Notes under the pieces: model-generated | The model's database searches: none | Seen by the model: the letters and a program-made list of their open reading frames with translations, nothing else | What the model was told of the DNA's origin: nothing | Shown here: piece after piece, positions 35,305 to 43,558 of the stretch | Numbering within the stretch: the stretch's first letter is position 1 | Layout: every line of letters begins with the position of its first letter | Origin: Rubrobacter tropicus | Lineage (GTDB): Bacteria; Actinomycetota; Rubrobacteria; Rubrobacterales; Rubrobacteraceae | Length of the DNA: 64,000 bases | Assembly (NCBI RefSeq): GCF_011492945.1 | Contig: NZ_CP045119.1 | Span: forward strand, 806,001-870,000 | Reading direction: 5' to 3' | Position numbers and translations under genes: made by a program

Positions 35305-36318
35305 TCAGTTCGAGATCATCTTCTTCTCGATGCCGACCCCGGCGGCGAGGGCCCGCTCGTACTCCAGCGGGACGGTCGCCGAGTCCTGGAGGGCGAAGCC
35401 GGTAGAGTCGAAGACGGTTATCTCGCCCTCCGAGGTGCGGCCTCGGAGCTTGCCGGCGACGACCTGACCGATCTCGCCTGCGACGTCTTCCTCCGAGATG
35501 ATGCCCTCGCTCAAGGGGACGTTGATCTCCCCGTCCGTCCGGCACTGGCGGATGTCGTCGACGAAGATGCGGGCCCGTGTGAGAATCCGGGGGTCGAGTT
35601 CCTGGTCGCCTTCCTTATCCGCGCCCACGGCCGCGATGTGGGTGCCCTCGGAGATCCAGGCGCTCTCGACTATCGGGCCGCGCGCGGGCGTGACGGTGAC
35701 GACGACGTCGGCGCCACGTACGACCTCTTCGAGGTTCGTCGAGGCCCGGATCTCGAACCGCTGGTACTTGGGCTGTTGTGTGGCCACGAATTCATTCAGA
35801 GTGTCTTGCGAGCGGCTCCAGACGCGGACGTCTTCCCAGGCGAAGACCTCGTCGCAGGTCGCAAGGACCCCTTCGGCCATGTTCCCGGCCCCTACGATGG
35901 CGAGCGTCTTGCTGTCCGGGCGGGCGAGGTGTTTGGCTGAGACTGCCGCCGCGGAGCCCGTGCGCATGACGGTGTGGTAGCTCCCGTCGCAGATGGCGAG
36001 CGGGAAGCCGGTCTCCGGGTGGGTGTAGATCAGGATCGAGAACACGGTAGGTAGGTCGAATTTCGCGCGGTTCTCCTCGCGGATGGAGACCCACTTGCAG
36101 GCGGCGGCCTCGGGCTCCTCGATGTAGGAGGGCATCACCTCCCACTCGCCGGGGTACTTGTCGAGGACGATGTGGCCCTTGGGCTCCATGTAGTAGCGGC
36201 CCTCGCCGTGCATCCGGTAGGCGTGCTCGACGCGGTCGTTGTACTCTCCTGGCTCCAGCAGGCCCATCATGTCGGTGCGGCTCAGGATCAGGGTCTTGCG
36301 GTTCCTCCAGCTCTCCAT
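35305..36318 (-). CDS. Ornithine cyclodeaminase / mu-crystallin family protein
   Basis: 337 residues. NAD-binding Rossmann TLAIVGAGNMAEGVLATCDE with VWSRSQDTLNEF, and VVVTVTPARGPIVE. The N-terminal part (MEPKGHIVLDKYPGEWEVMPSY, CKWVSIREEN) forms the dimer/substrate region. Family members deaminate ornithine or reduce imines such as those of N-alkyl amino acids; the substrate is unclear. ATG 36318 with GGAGGG upstream; longer in-frame extension has none. In a group with N-carbamoylsarcosine amidase-like and M20 hydrolases. Confidence 0.88.
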   Translation of the reverse strand: MESWRNRKTLILSRTDMMGLLEPGEYNDRVEHAYRMHGEGRYYMEPKGHIVLDKYPGEWEVMPSYIEEPEAAACKWVSIREENRAKFDLPTVFSILIYTHPETGFPLAICDGSYHTVMRTGSAAAVSAKHLARPDSKTLAIVGAGNMAEGVLATCDEVFAWEDVRVWSRSQDTLNEFVATQQPKYQRFEIRASTNLEEVVRGADVVVTVTPARGPIVESAWISEGTHIAAVGADKEGDQELDPRILTRARIFVDDIRQCRTDGEINVPLSEGIISEEDVAGEIGQVVAGKLRGRTSEGEITVFDSTGFALQDSATVPLEYERALAAGVGIEKKMISN

Positions 36319-36343
36319 TGCCCTCCGTTCGATCTTGTTCCTT

Positions 36344-36994
36344 CTACTTCCTGGCTTCGACCTTCTCTGCGACGCCCTCCAGATACGAGAGGGCGTCCTC
36401 GACGGAGACCACGTCGGCGTACTTGGCCTGTATGTCGACCAGGTTGGCCTCGTGCGGCGCCTGGGCCCGGTCCCCGACGCACTCGCGCGGGACCAGCGTA
36501 GGGTAGCCGTACTGCAGGAGGTCGACGGCCGTCGCCCGGATGCAGCCGCTCGTCGTCGCGCCGCAGAGGACGATGGTGTCAACGTTCTGGGAGACCAGGA
36601 TGGAGGGGAGGTTCGTGCCGAAGAAGGCCGAAGCTCCTTTCTTCAAGATCACGGTCTCCCCTTCCCTGCGTTCGAGGCGCGGGTCTATCTCGACCCATTT
36701 CCCGCCGACTTGGAGCTCCGCCAGGCCGGGCGCCTTCTGGAGCCAGAGGGAGCCGTCCTTCAGGTTCGATTCGAAACCGATGGTTGTGAAGATGACGGGT
36801 ATGTCCTTCTCGCGCGCGGCGGCGAGGAGGCGGTTCGTCGCCCCGACTTCTTCGGTGAGGTCCGAGCCCATGGTGGACTCGGGGTCGGTGAAGCCGCGGC
36901 TGAAGTCGACGACCAGCACGGCCGGGTGCGAGCCCGGGGTAACGCTCTGCCCGAGTCGGGCGCGCTCGTAGATCTCCCTGGTATCGTCGCTCAC
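36344..36994 (-). CDS. Isochorismatase-fold amidohydrolase, N-carbamoylsarcosine amidase-like
   Basis: 216 residues from the GTG at 36994 (GGGAGGG just upstream; a TTG 7 codons before is less good). Cysteine hydrolase triad: Asp in AVLVVDFSRGFTDPES, Lys in GETVILKKGASAFFGT, Cys in LCGATTSGCIRATAVDLLQYG. The ATTSGC neighbourhood plus PRECVGDRAQAPHEANLVDIQAKYADV is what I remember of N-carbamoylsarcosine amidohydrolase, which makes sarcosine, CO2 and ammonia. That would feed the sarcosine genes at 13.8-22.9 kb. Nicotinamidase is the less likely alternative. Confidence 0.85.
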   Translation of the reverse strand: MSDDTREIYERARLGQSVTPGSHPAVLVVDFSRGFTDPESTMGSDLTEEVGATNRLLAAAREKDIPVIFTTIGFESNLKDGSLWLQKAPGLAELQVGGKWVEIDPRLERREGETVILKKGASAFFGTNLPSILVSQNVDTIVLCGATTSGCIRATAVDLLQYGYPTLVPRECVGDRAQAPHEANLVDIQAKYADVVSVEDALSYLEGVAEKVEARK

Positions 36995-37100
36995 CGAAGA
37001 CCCTCCCTGACGCAATTGCCGGCGGCGATGGCGATGCGGCCACCCTTTATCAGCACTGACATCTGCTTCACGCTCCTATCCGAAAAGAAGGACTTCGACG

Positions 37101-38366
37101 CTAGACCTCGTTCTCCACGAACTTTTTTATGGCGCCCAGCATGACCTCGGCCCCCAGAGCCGCGTCGGCCGGATCGGCGTCCTCCTCCGGCGAGTGGCTT
37201 ATGCCGTCCCGGCACGGGACGAAGACCATCGCGCTCGGGACCCTGTCGGCGATGCTCATGGTGTCGTGGGCGGCACCCGAGTGCATCACCATGTACGGCT
37301 CTCCGCCCGCCTCGGCGGCTTCTTCTAGAAGGCCCGCCACGCGGTCGTCGAGCGGCGTCGCCGGCAGGGTCTGGCGCCGGGCGTAGTCGGCGGTCATGCC
37401 GCGCCTTTCGGCCGCCTCTTTCGCGAACGCCGCGATGTCGCGGGCGACGCCGCGGAAGCCCTCCTCGTCCACGCCCCGGATGTCGAGCGAGAACCTGGCC
37501 TCTCCGGGGACGGCGTTGATGAGATTCGGCCGGAGCTCCACCTCACCGACCGTCCCGACGGTGCCTTTGCCGGCCTCGCGCGCGAGGCGTTCGAGCTCGA
37601 GCATGCACTCGGCCGCGACGAGGCCGGCGTCCTGGCGGAAGTCCATCGGCGTCGCCCCGGCGTGGTCGCCCCGGCCGTGGATGGTTACGTCGGCGTGGAC
37701 GTATCCCGCAACCGCGTTGACCACGCCGATGCGGTTTCCCGTGTCCTGCAGGACGCGGGCCTGCTCGATGTGAAGCTCGATCCAGCCGATCAGGTCGTCG
37801 AGAACGTGAACCGCCTCCCGCCAACGCCCCGGCTCGTAGCCCGCCTCTTCGGCGTGCTCCCAGAAACTCCGTCCGTCGTCCACCGCGCGGAACCCCCCGC
37901 GCAACTCTTCCTCGGTCACCCTCTGCGCGATAATGCGGCTGCCGAGAAGCATCTGCCCGAAGCCCGAGCCCTCCTCCTCCAGAAACGAGATGAGCTGGAG
38001 CGGGAGGCCGAGCCCCAGCTCCTCGTTCAGGCGGCAGACCTCGAGCGCGGTGACGACGCCCATCGTGCCGTCGTACCGGCCGCCGTTGCGGTTCGAGTCG
38101 CAGTGAGAGCCGACGCCGAAGACCTTCTCTCCCCCGGGGCGGTTCCGGGCGACGAGCGTGCCGACCGGGTCCTCGTAGTGCTCGAAGCCTAAAGCCTCCA
38201 GCTCCCGGATAAAGTAGTCCAGGGTGTTACGGTACTCGGGCGTGTAGGCGTAGCGCCGGATCGCCTCCTCGGAGCGCGTGTAGTCCGGCCCGGCGAGTAT
38301 CTCTATGTCGCGCCCGATCCGCCCGGCGCTCCTGACCCGGTCTATGGCCAACGGCTGGGTGCCCAT
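37101..38366 (-). CDS. M20 family amidohydrolase (allantoate / N-carbamoyl amino acid type)
   Basis: 421 residues, cytoplasmic zinc (or Mn) hydrolase. Metal residues: GVGSHCDSNRNGGRYDG, EEEGSGFG (Glu-Glu pair), HIEQARVLQ, and the late MVMHSGAAHDTM. The dimerisation domain shows HGRGDHAGATPMDFRQDA and PNLINAVPGEARFSLDIRG. These fit the hydantoinase/carbamoylase branch, which cleaves allantoate, ureidopropionate or N-carbamoyl amino acids. ATG start. Neighbour of the carbamoylsarcosine-amidase-like gene, so a hydantoin- or ureide-type substrate is likely. Confidence 0.9.
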   Translation of the reverse strand: MGTQPLAIDRVRSAGRIGRDIEILAGPDYTRSEEAIRRYAYTPEYRNTLDYFIRELEALGFEHYEDPVGTLVARNRPGGEKVFGVGSHCDSNRNGGRYDGTMGVVTALEVCRLNEELGLGLPLQLISFLEEEGSGFGQMLLGSRIIAQRVTEEELRGGFRAVDDGRSFWEHAEEAGYEPGRWREAVHVLDDLIGWIELHIEQARVLQDTGNRIGVVNAVAGYVHADVTIHGRGDHAGATPMDFRQDAGLVAAECMLELERLAREAGKGTVGTVGEVELRPNLINAVPGEARFSLDIRGVDEEGFRGVARDIAAFAKEAAERRGMTADYARRQTLPATPLDDRVAGLLEEAAEAGGEPYMVMHSGAAHDTMSIADRVPSAMVFVPCRDGISHSPEEDADPADAALGAEVMLGAIKKFVENEV

Positions 38367-38419
38367 CCTGATCCTTCCTCCTAGCCTCGACTTCCTGCCC
38401 GGCGGCGGCCTACAGGTTC

Positions 38420-39412
38420 TTACCCCTCAAGCCAGGTGTCGAACGTCGCCGCGATCTCCTCCCTGCCCGCCCCGGACTGCAGCAGCAGGGTCAGGAGGAG
38501 GCGCGCCTTGCGGCCGTCGAGGGGGCCGGTGTGGATCAGGCCGCGCTCGATCAAATCCGTCTCCGAGCCGATGAACCCGTAGGTGGAGCGGAGGACCTCT
38601 CCGCCCCCGGTGCGGGACGCGAGCATGACGGGCATCTTCGACGCGAGTTCCTCCAACGTTTCGACCATAACAGACGGCACGTGCCCGCCGCCCATCGCCT
38701 CCACCACGAGGCCGGCGTACCCTTTCTCTTCTATCTCGGGGAGGAGCCTCCCATCGTCGCCGAGTGCTATGTGGTAGAGAGCCACGGGTCTGTCTTGCGC
38801 GTTTTCGGGGAGGGTTACCTTGTGCTTTCCGGCCGGGCGCACGACTACCCTCGGGACGTCTTCGGAGATCCAACCCACCGGGCCGACGGGGTCGGAGCGG
38901 AAGGTCGCGGGGTTGGAGGTGTGGGTCTTGCGGACGAAGCGCGCGGCGTGGATCTCGTCGTTCAAGACGACCACCGTACCGAGCCCCCGGGCCGCGTCGC
39001 TGACCGCGACCCGGATCGCCGCCAGCAGGTTCGCCGGCCCGTCTGCCCCCGGGAGCGTCGGGTTGCGCATCGCGCCCGTCACCACTACCGGCGCCCCGCG
39101 GTCAACCAGAAGGTCCAGGACAAAAGAGGTCTCCTCTATGGTGTCGGTCCCCTGCGTGACGACCGCCCCCGCGGCACCACCGTCGATCCGGCCCTCGATC
39201 TCCGCCGCCAACTCGACGAGATCCCCCACCCCGAGCTCGCCCGATGCCGCCTGGCGGAACGAGACGGCCGATACGTCCGCGACCCCGGCTATCTCGGGCA
39301 CGTCCGAAACCAGCGCCTCACCGGTCAACGTCGGCTCGACGCCTTTGCCCCCGGAATCGACCGAAGAGATGGTCCCACCCATCGAGAAAACTGCCACCCG
39401 CGGAAGCCCCAC
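38420..39412 (-). CDS. Asparaginase family amidohydrolase
   Basis: 330 residues, L-asparaginase type I/II fold. First Thr motif [17 protein letters not shown], second motif [32 protein letters not shown] and the late [12 protein letters not shown]. No signal peptide, so cytoplasmic. GTG start with AAGGAGGAGCG. Its promoter carries a perfect TATAAT and a FadR-type operator on the transcription start. The substrate may be an amide made by the neighbouring hydrolases rather than asparagine. Confidence 0.92.
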   Translation of the reverse strand: MGLPRVAVFSMGGTISSVDSGGKGVEPTLTGEALVSDVPEIAGVADVSAVSFRQAASGELGVGDLVELAAEIEGRIDGGAAGAVVTQGTDTIEETSFVLDLLVDRGAPVVVTGAMRNPTLPGADGPANLLAAIRVAVSDAARGLGTVVVLNDEIHAARFVRKTHTSNPATFRSDPVGPVGWISEDVPRVVVRPAGKHKVTLPENAQDRPVALYHIALGDDGRLLPEIEEKGYAGLVVEAMGGGHVPSVMVETLEELASKMPVMLASRTGGGEVLRSTYGFIGSETDLIERGLIHTGPLDGRKARLLLTLLLQSGAGREEIAATFDTWLEG

Positions 39413-39449
39413 CGCTCCTCCTTACGCGTCCGTTTCAATCACCCCTTAT

Positions 39450-39465
39450 TTGTCTGACAATTATA
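39450..39465 (-). promoter_or_regulatory. Asparaginase promoter with GntR operator
   Basis: On the minus strand TATAAT (39465-39460) runs straight into TTGT-CAG-ACAA (39460-39450), a perfect FadR-type palindrome over the expected transcription start. Confidence 0.65.
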
Positions 39466-39517
39466 GAGCAACCTGACGGGGGGCGCCCGCCGGGAGGGCA
39501 GAAGCCGCCGGCGCGGG

Positions 39518-39563
39518 TTGAGCGGGGGGCGCGGGTTCTTGTACAATCACTTTGGTCAGACAA
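39518..39563 (+). promoter_or_regulatory. Deacetylase promoter with GntR operator
   Basis: TTGAGC (39518-39523), 18 bases, TACAAT (39542-39547), then TGGT-CAG-ACAA (39553-39563) over the start. Divergent from the asparaginase promoter and sharing its operator, so both are probably under one FadR-type regulator. Confidence 0.6.
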
Positions 39564-39594
39564 AAGGGGAAAGAAGAAAGGGAGGGAAGGCTGT

Positions 39595-40545
39595 ATGGCC
39601 GAGAAAGAGATCTTTTGTTCTATAGGCATAGACATAGACGCGGTGGCCGGTTGGCTCGGGTCCTACGGGGGGGAGGACTCGCCCGACGACATCTCGCGCG
39701 GCATGTTCTCCGGTGAGGTCGGGACGCCGCGGCTTTTGAAGCTCTTCGAGAAGTACGACCTCCAGACGACGTGGTTCATCCCGGGGCACTCTATTGAGAC
39801 GTTCCCGGACCAGGTCAAGATGGTGGTCGACGCGGGGCACGAGGTCGGGAGCCACGGCTACTCGCACGAGAACCCGGTCGCGATGACGCCGCAGCAGGAG
39901 CGGGACGTGCTGGAGAAAAGCATCGAGCTTATCGACGGCCTCACCGGCAGGGCGCCCGTGGGCAACGTCGCCCCCTGGTGGGAGGTTTCAAGCGTCTCCA
40001 ACGACCTCTTGCTCGAGTACGGCTACAAGTACGACCACTCCTTGCAGCACCGGGACTTCACGCCCTACTACGCGCGCAAGGGCGACACGTGGACCAAGAT
40101 CGACTACTCCAAGACCGCCCAGGAGTGGATGAAGCCCTTGGTGCGCGGCGAGGAGATAGACCTCGTCAAGATCGGGGGCAACTGGTACCTCGACGACCTG
40201 CCGCCGATGATGTTCATAAAGACCTCGCCCGCCACCCACGGCTTCGTCAACCCGCGCGACATCGAGGAATTGTGGCGCGACGAGTTCGACTGGGTCTACC
40301 GCGAGATGGACTACGCGACGTACTGTTTGACCATCCACCCGGACGTCTCTGGCAGGCCGCAGGTGCTGCTGATGCTGGAGCGTCTGATCGAGTACATAAA
40401 CGGCCACAGCGGAATAAAATGGGCGACGATGGAGCAGATAGCCGACGACTTCGTCCAGCGCCACCCGAGAAGCCAGCCGAACCACGACCCCGGGATCAAC
40501 ATGTACGGCATCGACACCCCGGCCGCCGAAGGGGCCTCCTCCTAG
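39595..40545 (+). CDS. Polysaccharide-deacetylase-fold hydrolase (PuuE/HP0310-like)
   Basis: 316 residues, NodB-type barrel, no signal peptide. Metal/catalytic marks: [38 protein letters not shown] and [12 protein letters not shown]. Cytoplasmic members of this branch open cyclic amides (cofactor-independent allantoinase PuuE) and do not act on sugar polymers; beside amidohydrolases that is the better reading (inference). ATG start with GGGAGGGAAGG, preceded by an operator-bearing promoter. Heads an operon with a Cys protein and a CobW GTPase. Confidence 0.88.
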   Translation: MAEKEIFCSIGIDIDAVAGWLGSYGGEDSPDDISRGMFSGEVGTPRLLKLFEKYDLQTTWFIPGHSIETFPDQVKMVVDAGHEVGSHGYSHENPVAMTPQQERDVLEKSIELIDGLTGRAPVGNVAPWWEVSSVSNDLLLEYGYKYDHSLQHRDFTPYYARKGDTWTKIDYSKTAQEWMKPLVRGEEIDLVKIGGNWYLDDLPPMMFIKTSPATHGFVNPRDIEELWRDEFDWVYREMDYATYCLTIHPDVSGRPQVLLMLERLIEYINGHSGIKWATMEQIADDFVQRHPRSQPNHDPGINMYGIDTPAAEGASS

Positions 40546-40556
40546 GAGAATTCTCT

Positions 40557-40928
40557 ATGTGCGTTCTCTGCGGACAGGATTTCGTCGCCCAGGTCCACTG
40601 GACCGACCGGCACCTCGAAGACCGGGCGCGGGCCGCCGCGCCCGGCTCCGACCCGGTCGCCTTTCAGGGCGACCGGAGGCGCGACCGGGCCCACAGGGTC
40701 GCCTTGACCAACGAGATCCTGCGCCACTACGGCCTCAAGCTCGCCGACTGGGGCGGGAGCAAGTACGTGCTCCGCGACCGCAAGGGGCGCTCCGAGATCG
40801 TCCAGGACCTCGGCTCCCTCTGGCCCGCGGCCGAAAGGCTCGCCGGCCGGGTCCTCGACCCCCTGGAACCCGCCCTCGGGGAGACGCTGGCCGGGGAGCC
40901 GGTGGTCGGCGCGGCGGGCAGGGGGTAG
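40557..40928 (+). CDS. Small Cys-motif protein beside CobW
   Basis: 123 residues starting MCVLCGQDFVAQVHWTDRH; the CxxC at residues 2-5 with nearby histidines could bind a metal. The rest is helical and charged (LTNEILRHYGLKLADWGGSK). I recognise no named family. ATG start after AGGAGAATT, 11 bases from the deacetylase stop and 4 from the CobW start. A client or partner of the metal GTPase is a plausible role. Confidence 0.7.
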   Translation: MCVLCGQDFVAQVHWTDRHLEDRARAAAPGSDPVAFQGDRRRDRAHRVALTNEILRHYGLKLADWGGSKYVLRDRKGRSEIVQDLGSLWPAAERLAGRVLDPLEPALGETLAGEPVVGAAGRG

Positions 40929-40932
40929 CCTC

Positions 40933-41952
40933 GTGGCCGACGGACGCGCCACGCGGCCCGTGACGATCGTGACCGGCTTTCTCGGCAGCGGCAAGACGAC
41001 GCTGCTCGGCCGGGTGTTGTCGGAACCTTCCATGCGAAACACGGCCGTCCTCGTCAACGAGTTCGGGGAGGTGGGATTGGACCACCACCTGCTGCGCCGG
41101 GTCGACGAGCGCGCGGTGCTGCTCGGGAACGGGTGCGTCTGCTGCACGACCCGCGAGGACCTCGTCGAGGCGCTATTGGAGTTGTTGGATCTCGACCAGC
41201 GGGGCGAGATACCGCGCCTCGACCGCGTCGTCGTCGAGACGACCGGCCTCGCCGACCCGGCCCCGATCCTGCACACCATCTTCGTCGACCCCGTCTTGCA
41301 GCACCACTTCTCGGTCGACCTGGTCCTCACGACGGTCGACGCGGTCAACGGCGACCTCCACCTGAATCGCAACCCGGAGTCGGTCAAGCAGATCGCCGCG
41401 GCCGACAAGATAGTCGTGACGAAGACGGACGCGGCCGACCCGGGCTCCGCGAAGAACCTCCGCTCCCGCCTCGGCGCGATCAACCCGTCCGCCCGCGTCA
41501 TCGAGGCGTCCTTCGGGGAGACGGACGTCGACGAGCTGTTCCGCCCCAACGGCGCGGGATCCCACGCCGTGCCGGAAGTCCCCGCCGGGGAGGCCCACGA
41601 CGTGGGCGAGACCCACTCCGTCTCGTTGACCTTCGACGGGTCTGTTGATTGGACGGCGTTCGGGATCTGGCTCAGCATGCTGCTCCACGCCCGCGGGGAG
41701 GACGTGTTGCGCGTCAAGGGGCTTTTGGACGTCGGGGAGGCGGGGCCCGTCGTCGTCAACGGCGTCCAGCACACCATCCATCCCCCCGAACACCTCGACC
41801 GCTGGCCCGACGAGGATCACGGCTCGCGGATCGTCTTTATCACTAAGGGGATCGGCCCCGAAGAACTGGTGGGCTCCCTCGACGCGTTCCGCGGGCTGCT
41901 CGGGGCGCGACCGTTGCCGCTCGGGGCCGGGCAGGCCGTACCATCCTCGTAG
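40933..41952 (+). CDS. CobW/COG0523 metal-chaperone GTPase
   Basis: 339 residues, G3E GTPase. Walker A GFLGSGKTTL at 15-24, the metal motif GNGCVCCTT (CxCC) near 66-74, VVVETTGLADPAP as switch/Walker B, VTKTDAADP as guanine specificity loop, and a C-terminal CobW_C domain (LRVKGLLDVGEAGPVVVNG). Such proteins deliver zinc, cobalt or iron to specific enzymes. GTG start. Operon neighbours that need metal include the deacetylase-fold and M20 hydrolases. Confidence 0.93.
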   Translation: MADGRATRPVTIVTGFLGSGKTTLLGRVLSEPSMRNTAVLVNEFGEVGLDHHLLRRVDERAVLLGNGCVCCTTREDLVEALLELLDLDQRGEIPRLDRVVVETTGLADPAPILHTIFVDPVLQHHFSVDLVLTTVDAVNGDLHLNRNPESVKQIAAADKIVVTKTDAADPGSAKNLRSRLGAINPSARVIEASFGETDVDELFRPNGAGSHAVPEVPAGEAHDVGETHSVSLTFDGSVDWTAFGIWLSMLLHARGEDVLRVKGLLDVGEAGPVVVNGVQHTIHPPEHLDRWPDEDHGSRIVFITKGIGPEELVGSLDAFRGLLGARPLPLGAGQAVPSS

Positions 41953-42030
41953 CCATCCGACGAGTTTCGAGGACTCGACGCAGCGGAACTCTCTCATGTT
42001 ACAGGCGGGAAAAAGATCGAAGGGAGTCTC

Positions 42031-42549
42031 ATGGCGGTAAAGGAAGGCTGGAGGGGGCGGTTCTTCGAGGACTTCGAGGTGGGGGACGTCTACGAGCATC
42101 CCCTGGGACGGACGGTGACGGAGACGGACAACGCCTGGTTCACGCTGCTCACCCAGAACACCGCGCCCATACACTTCGACCGGCACTACGCCGCCCAGAC
42201 GGAGTTCGGCAGACCGCTCGTCGACTCGACCTTCACGGTGGCGCTGGTCACCGGCCAGAGCGTGACGGACGTCTCCCAGAACGTCATGGCCAACCTCGGC
42301 TGGGACGAGGTGAGGTTGCCGGCGCCGGTCTTCGAGGGGGACACCATCTACTCCCGCTCGGAGGTGCTAGAGAAGCGCGAGTCGAGGTCCCGGCCGAACG
42401 TCGGGATCGTCACCGTGAGGACGGTCGGGTACAACCAGGACGGGGTGGTCGTGATCACCTTCAGGCGCACCGTCATGGTCTACAGGCGGGGACATTCCCC
42501 CGGGGCCTCTAGGCCAGAGCCCCAGGGCCTGGCGGAGGAAAGTTCGTGA
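42031..42549 (+). CDS. MaoC family (R)-hydratase
   Basis: 172 residues, hot-dog fold. The R-hydratase motif reads TQNTAPIHFDRHYA, with the His kept and the usual Asp-partner altered, and GRPLVDSTFTVALVTG follows. Related actinobacterial proteins hydrate mesaconyl-C4-CoA or enoyl-CoA. ATG start with GAAGGGAG. Placed after the CobW gene on the plus strand but functionally it matches the acyl-CoA genes at 47-50.7 kb better. Confidence 0.88.
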   Translation: MAVKEGWRGRFFEDFEVGDVYEHPLGRTVTETDNAWFTLLTQNTAPIHFDRHYAAQTEFGRPLVDSTFTVALVTGQSVTDVSQNVMANLGWDEVRLPAPVFEGDTIYSRSEVLEKRESRSRPNVGIVTVRTVGYNQDGVVVITFRRTVMVYRRGHSPGASRPEPQGLAEESS

Positions 42550-42723
42550 GGACGGGGTGTGGGAAAATCGTACGCACCGGAGACGCCGGCAGAGGCGGTT
42601 TTCACGAGGGCGGTCTGTCGGCTCCTCTGCCACGGAAGACTATAGGTTCGTTTGGGATGCTGGAGGACCATTTCTAGCCTCTACTAACGAGGCATACTCT
42701 TCGTTTTTGGAGGCGGGATCGCC

Positions 42724-43488
42724 CTACGTCGCTCTGCGGCGCATCTGGAGTCGGTAAGCGTAGCGATCCGGGTTGTAGAAGCTTACCGCCAGTTCGACCG
42801 GCGTGCCGTGAGCATCGAAGTAGGTACGCTCCGCGCGGAGGCACGGTTGACCGGCACCGTACTCGATCTGCGGAGCGACATCCGGGGGCACCGGCACGGC
42901 GGTGATAACCTGATTCGCCCCAGCGATAGAACCCGGCATGAAGCTTTCGAGGGCGCCTATGACCGTCCCTGGGCCTTTGGTCGGCAACGCTTCGGATTCC
43001 GCCAGCCGTTGTCCCAACTCAGGGGGAAGAAAGACGCGGGTCAAGCCGAAAGGTGCGTCTTCGTACAGACGTCTCAGTACAAGGGCCGCCACCACCTTGG
43101 ATGGTAGTTCGAGGCGCCGCGCGATCTCCTCTTCGGACCGCAACTCGATCCGCTGGAGCAGCTCCATCTCCGTGCCGGCGAAAGCCTGGAGATCCTCGAT
43201 GGCGCCGATCGACCGCACGTAATGACCGTGCCTCAGAAAGTTGCTGGCAAAAGTGCCTTTACCCGGCACCCGGTACACCAGGCCCTCGGCCACGAGATCC
43301 TGAAACGCCCGCCGGACCGTCTGCCGGCTCATGCCGTACCGTTCCGAGAGCTCGGCTTCGGTCGGCATACGAGCACCGTCGGCGAAGCGCCCCTCTTCGA
43401 GCTCCGAGCGCAGGTCCGCGTAGAGCCTCTGGTATGCGGGCTTCTCCCGTACGTTCCGAGGAACGCGTCTGCTTGCCGAATCGGTCAT
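42724..43488 (-). CDS. GntR regulator, HutC/UTRA subfamily
   Basis: 254 residues from ATG 43488. Winged helix (YQRLYADLRSELEEGRFADG, LSERYGMSRQTVRRAFQDL, YRVPGKGTFA) and a UTRA effector domain with RRLYEDAPFGLTRVFLPPELG and the late LAVSFYNPDRYAYRL. HutC-type proteins bind a small ligand and release DNA. It lies just downstream of nothing and upstream of nothing on its strand; likely targets are the ALDH/hydrolase operon at 43.6-46.5 kb or the PrpD run at 47 kb. Confidence 0.92.
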   Translation of the reverse strand: MTDSASRRVPRNVREKPAYQRLYADLRSELEEGRFADGARMPTEAELSERYGMSRQTVRRAFQDLVAEGLVYRVPGKGTFASNFLRHGHYVRSIGAIEDLQAFAGTEMELLQRIELRSEEEIARRLELPSKVVAALVLRRLYEDAPFGLTRVFLPPELGQRLAESEALPTKGPGTVIGALESFMPGSIAGANQVITAVPVPPDVAPQIEYGAGQPCLRAERTYFDAHGTPVELAVSFYNPDRYAYRLQMRRRAT

Positions 43489-43558
43489 TACATGAAGTCT
43501 ACCAAGTACGGCCAAATCGAGGCGCTTGCCAGAAGCGACTATCGCGTTCTTGGCGCGT

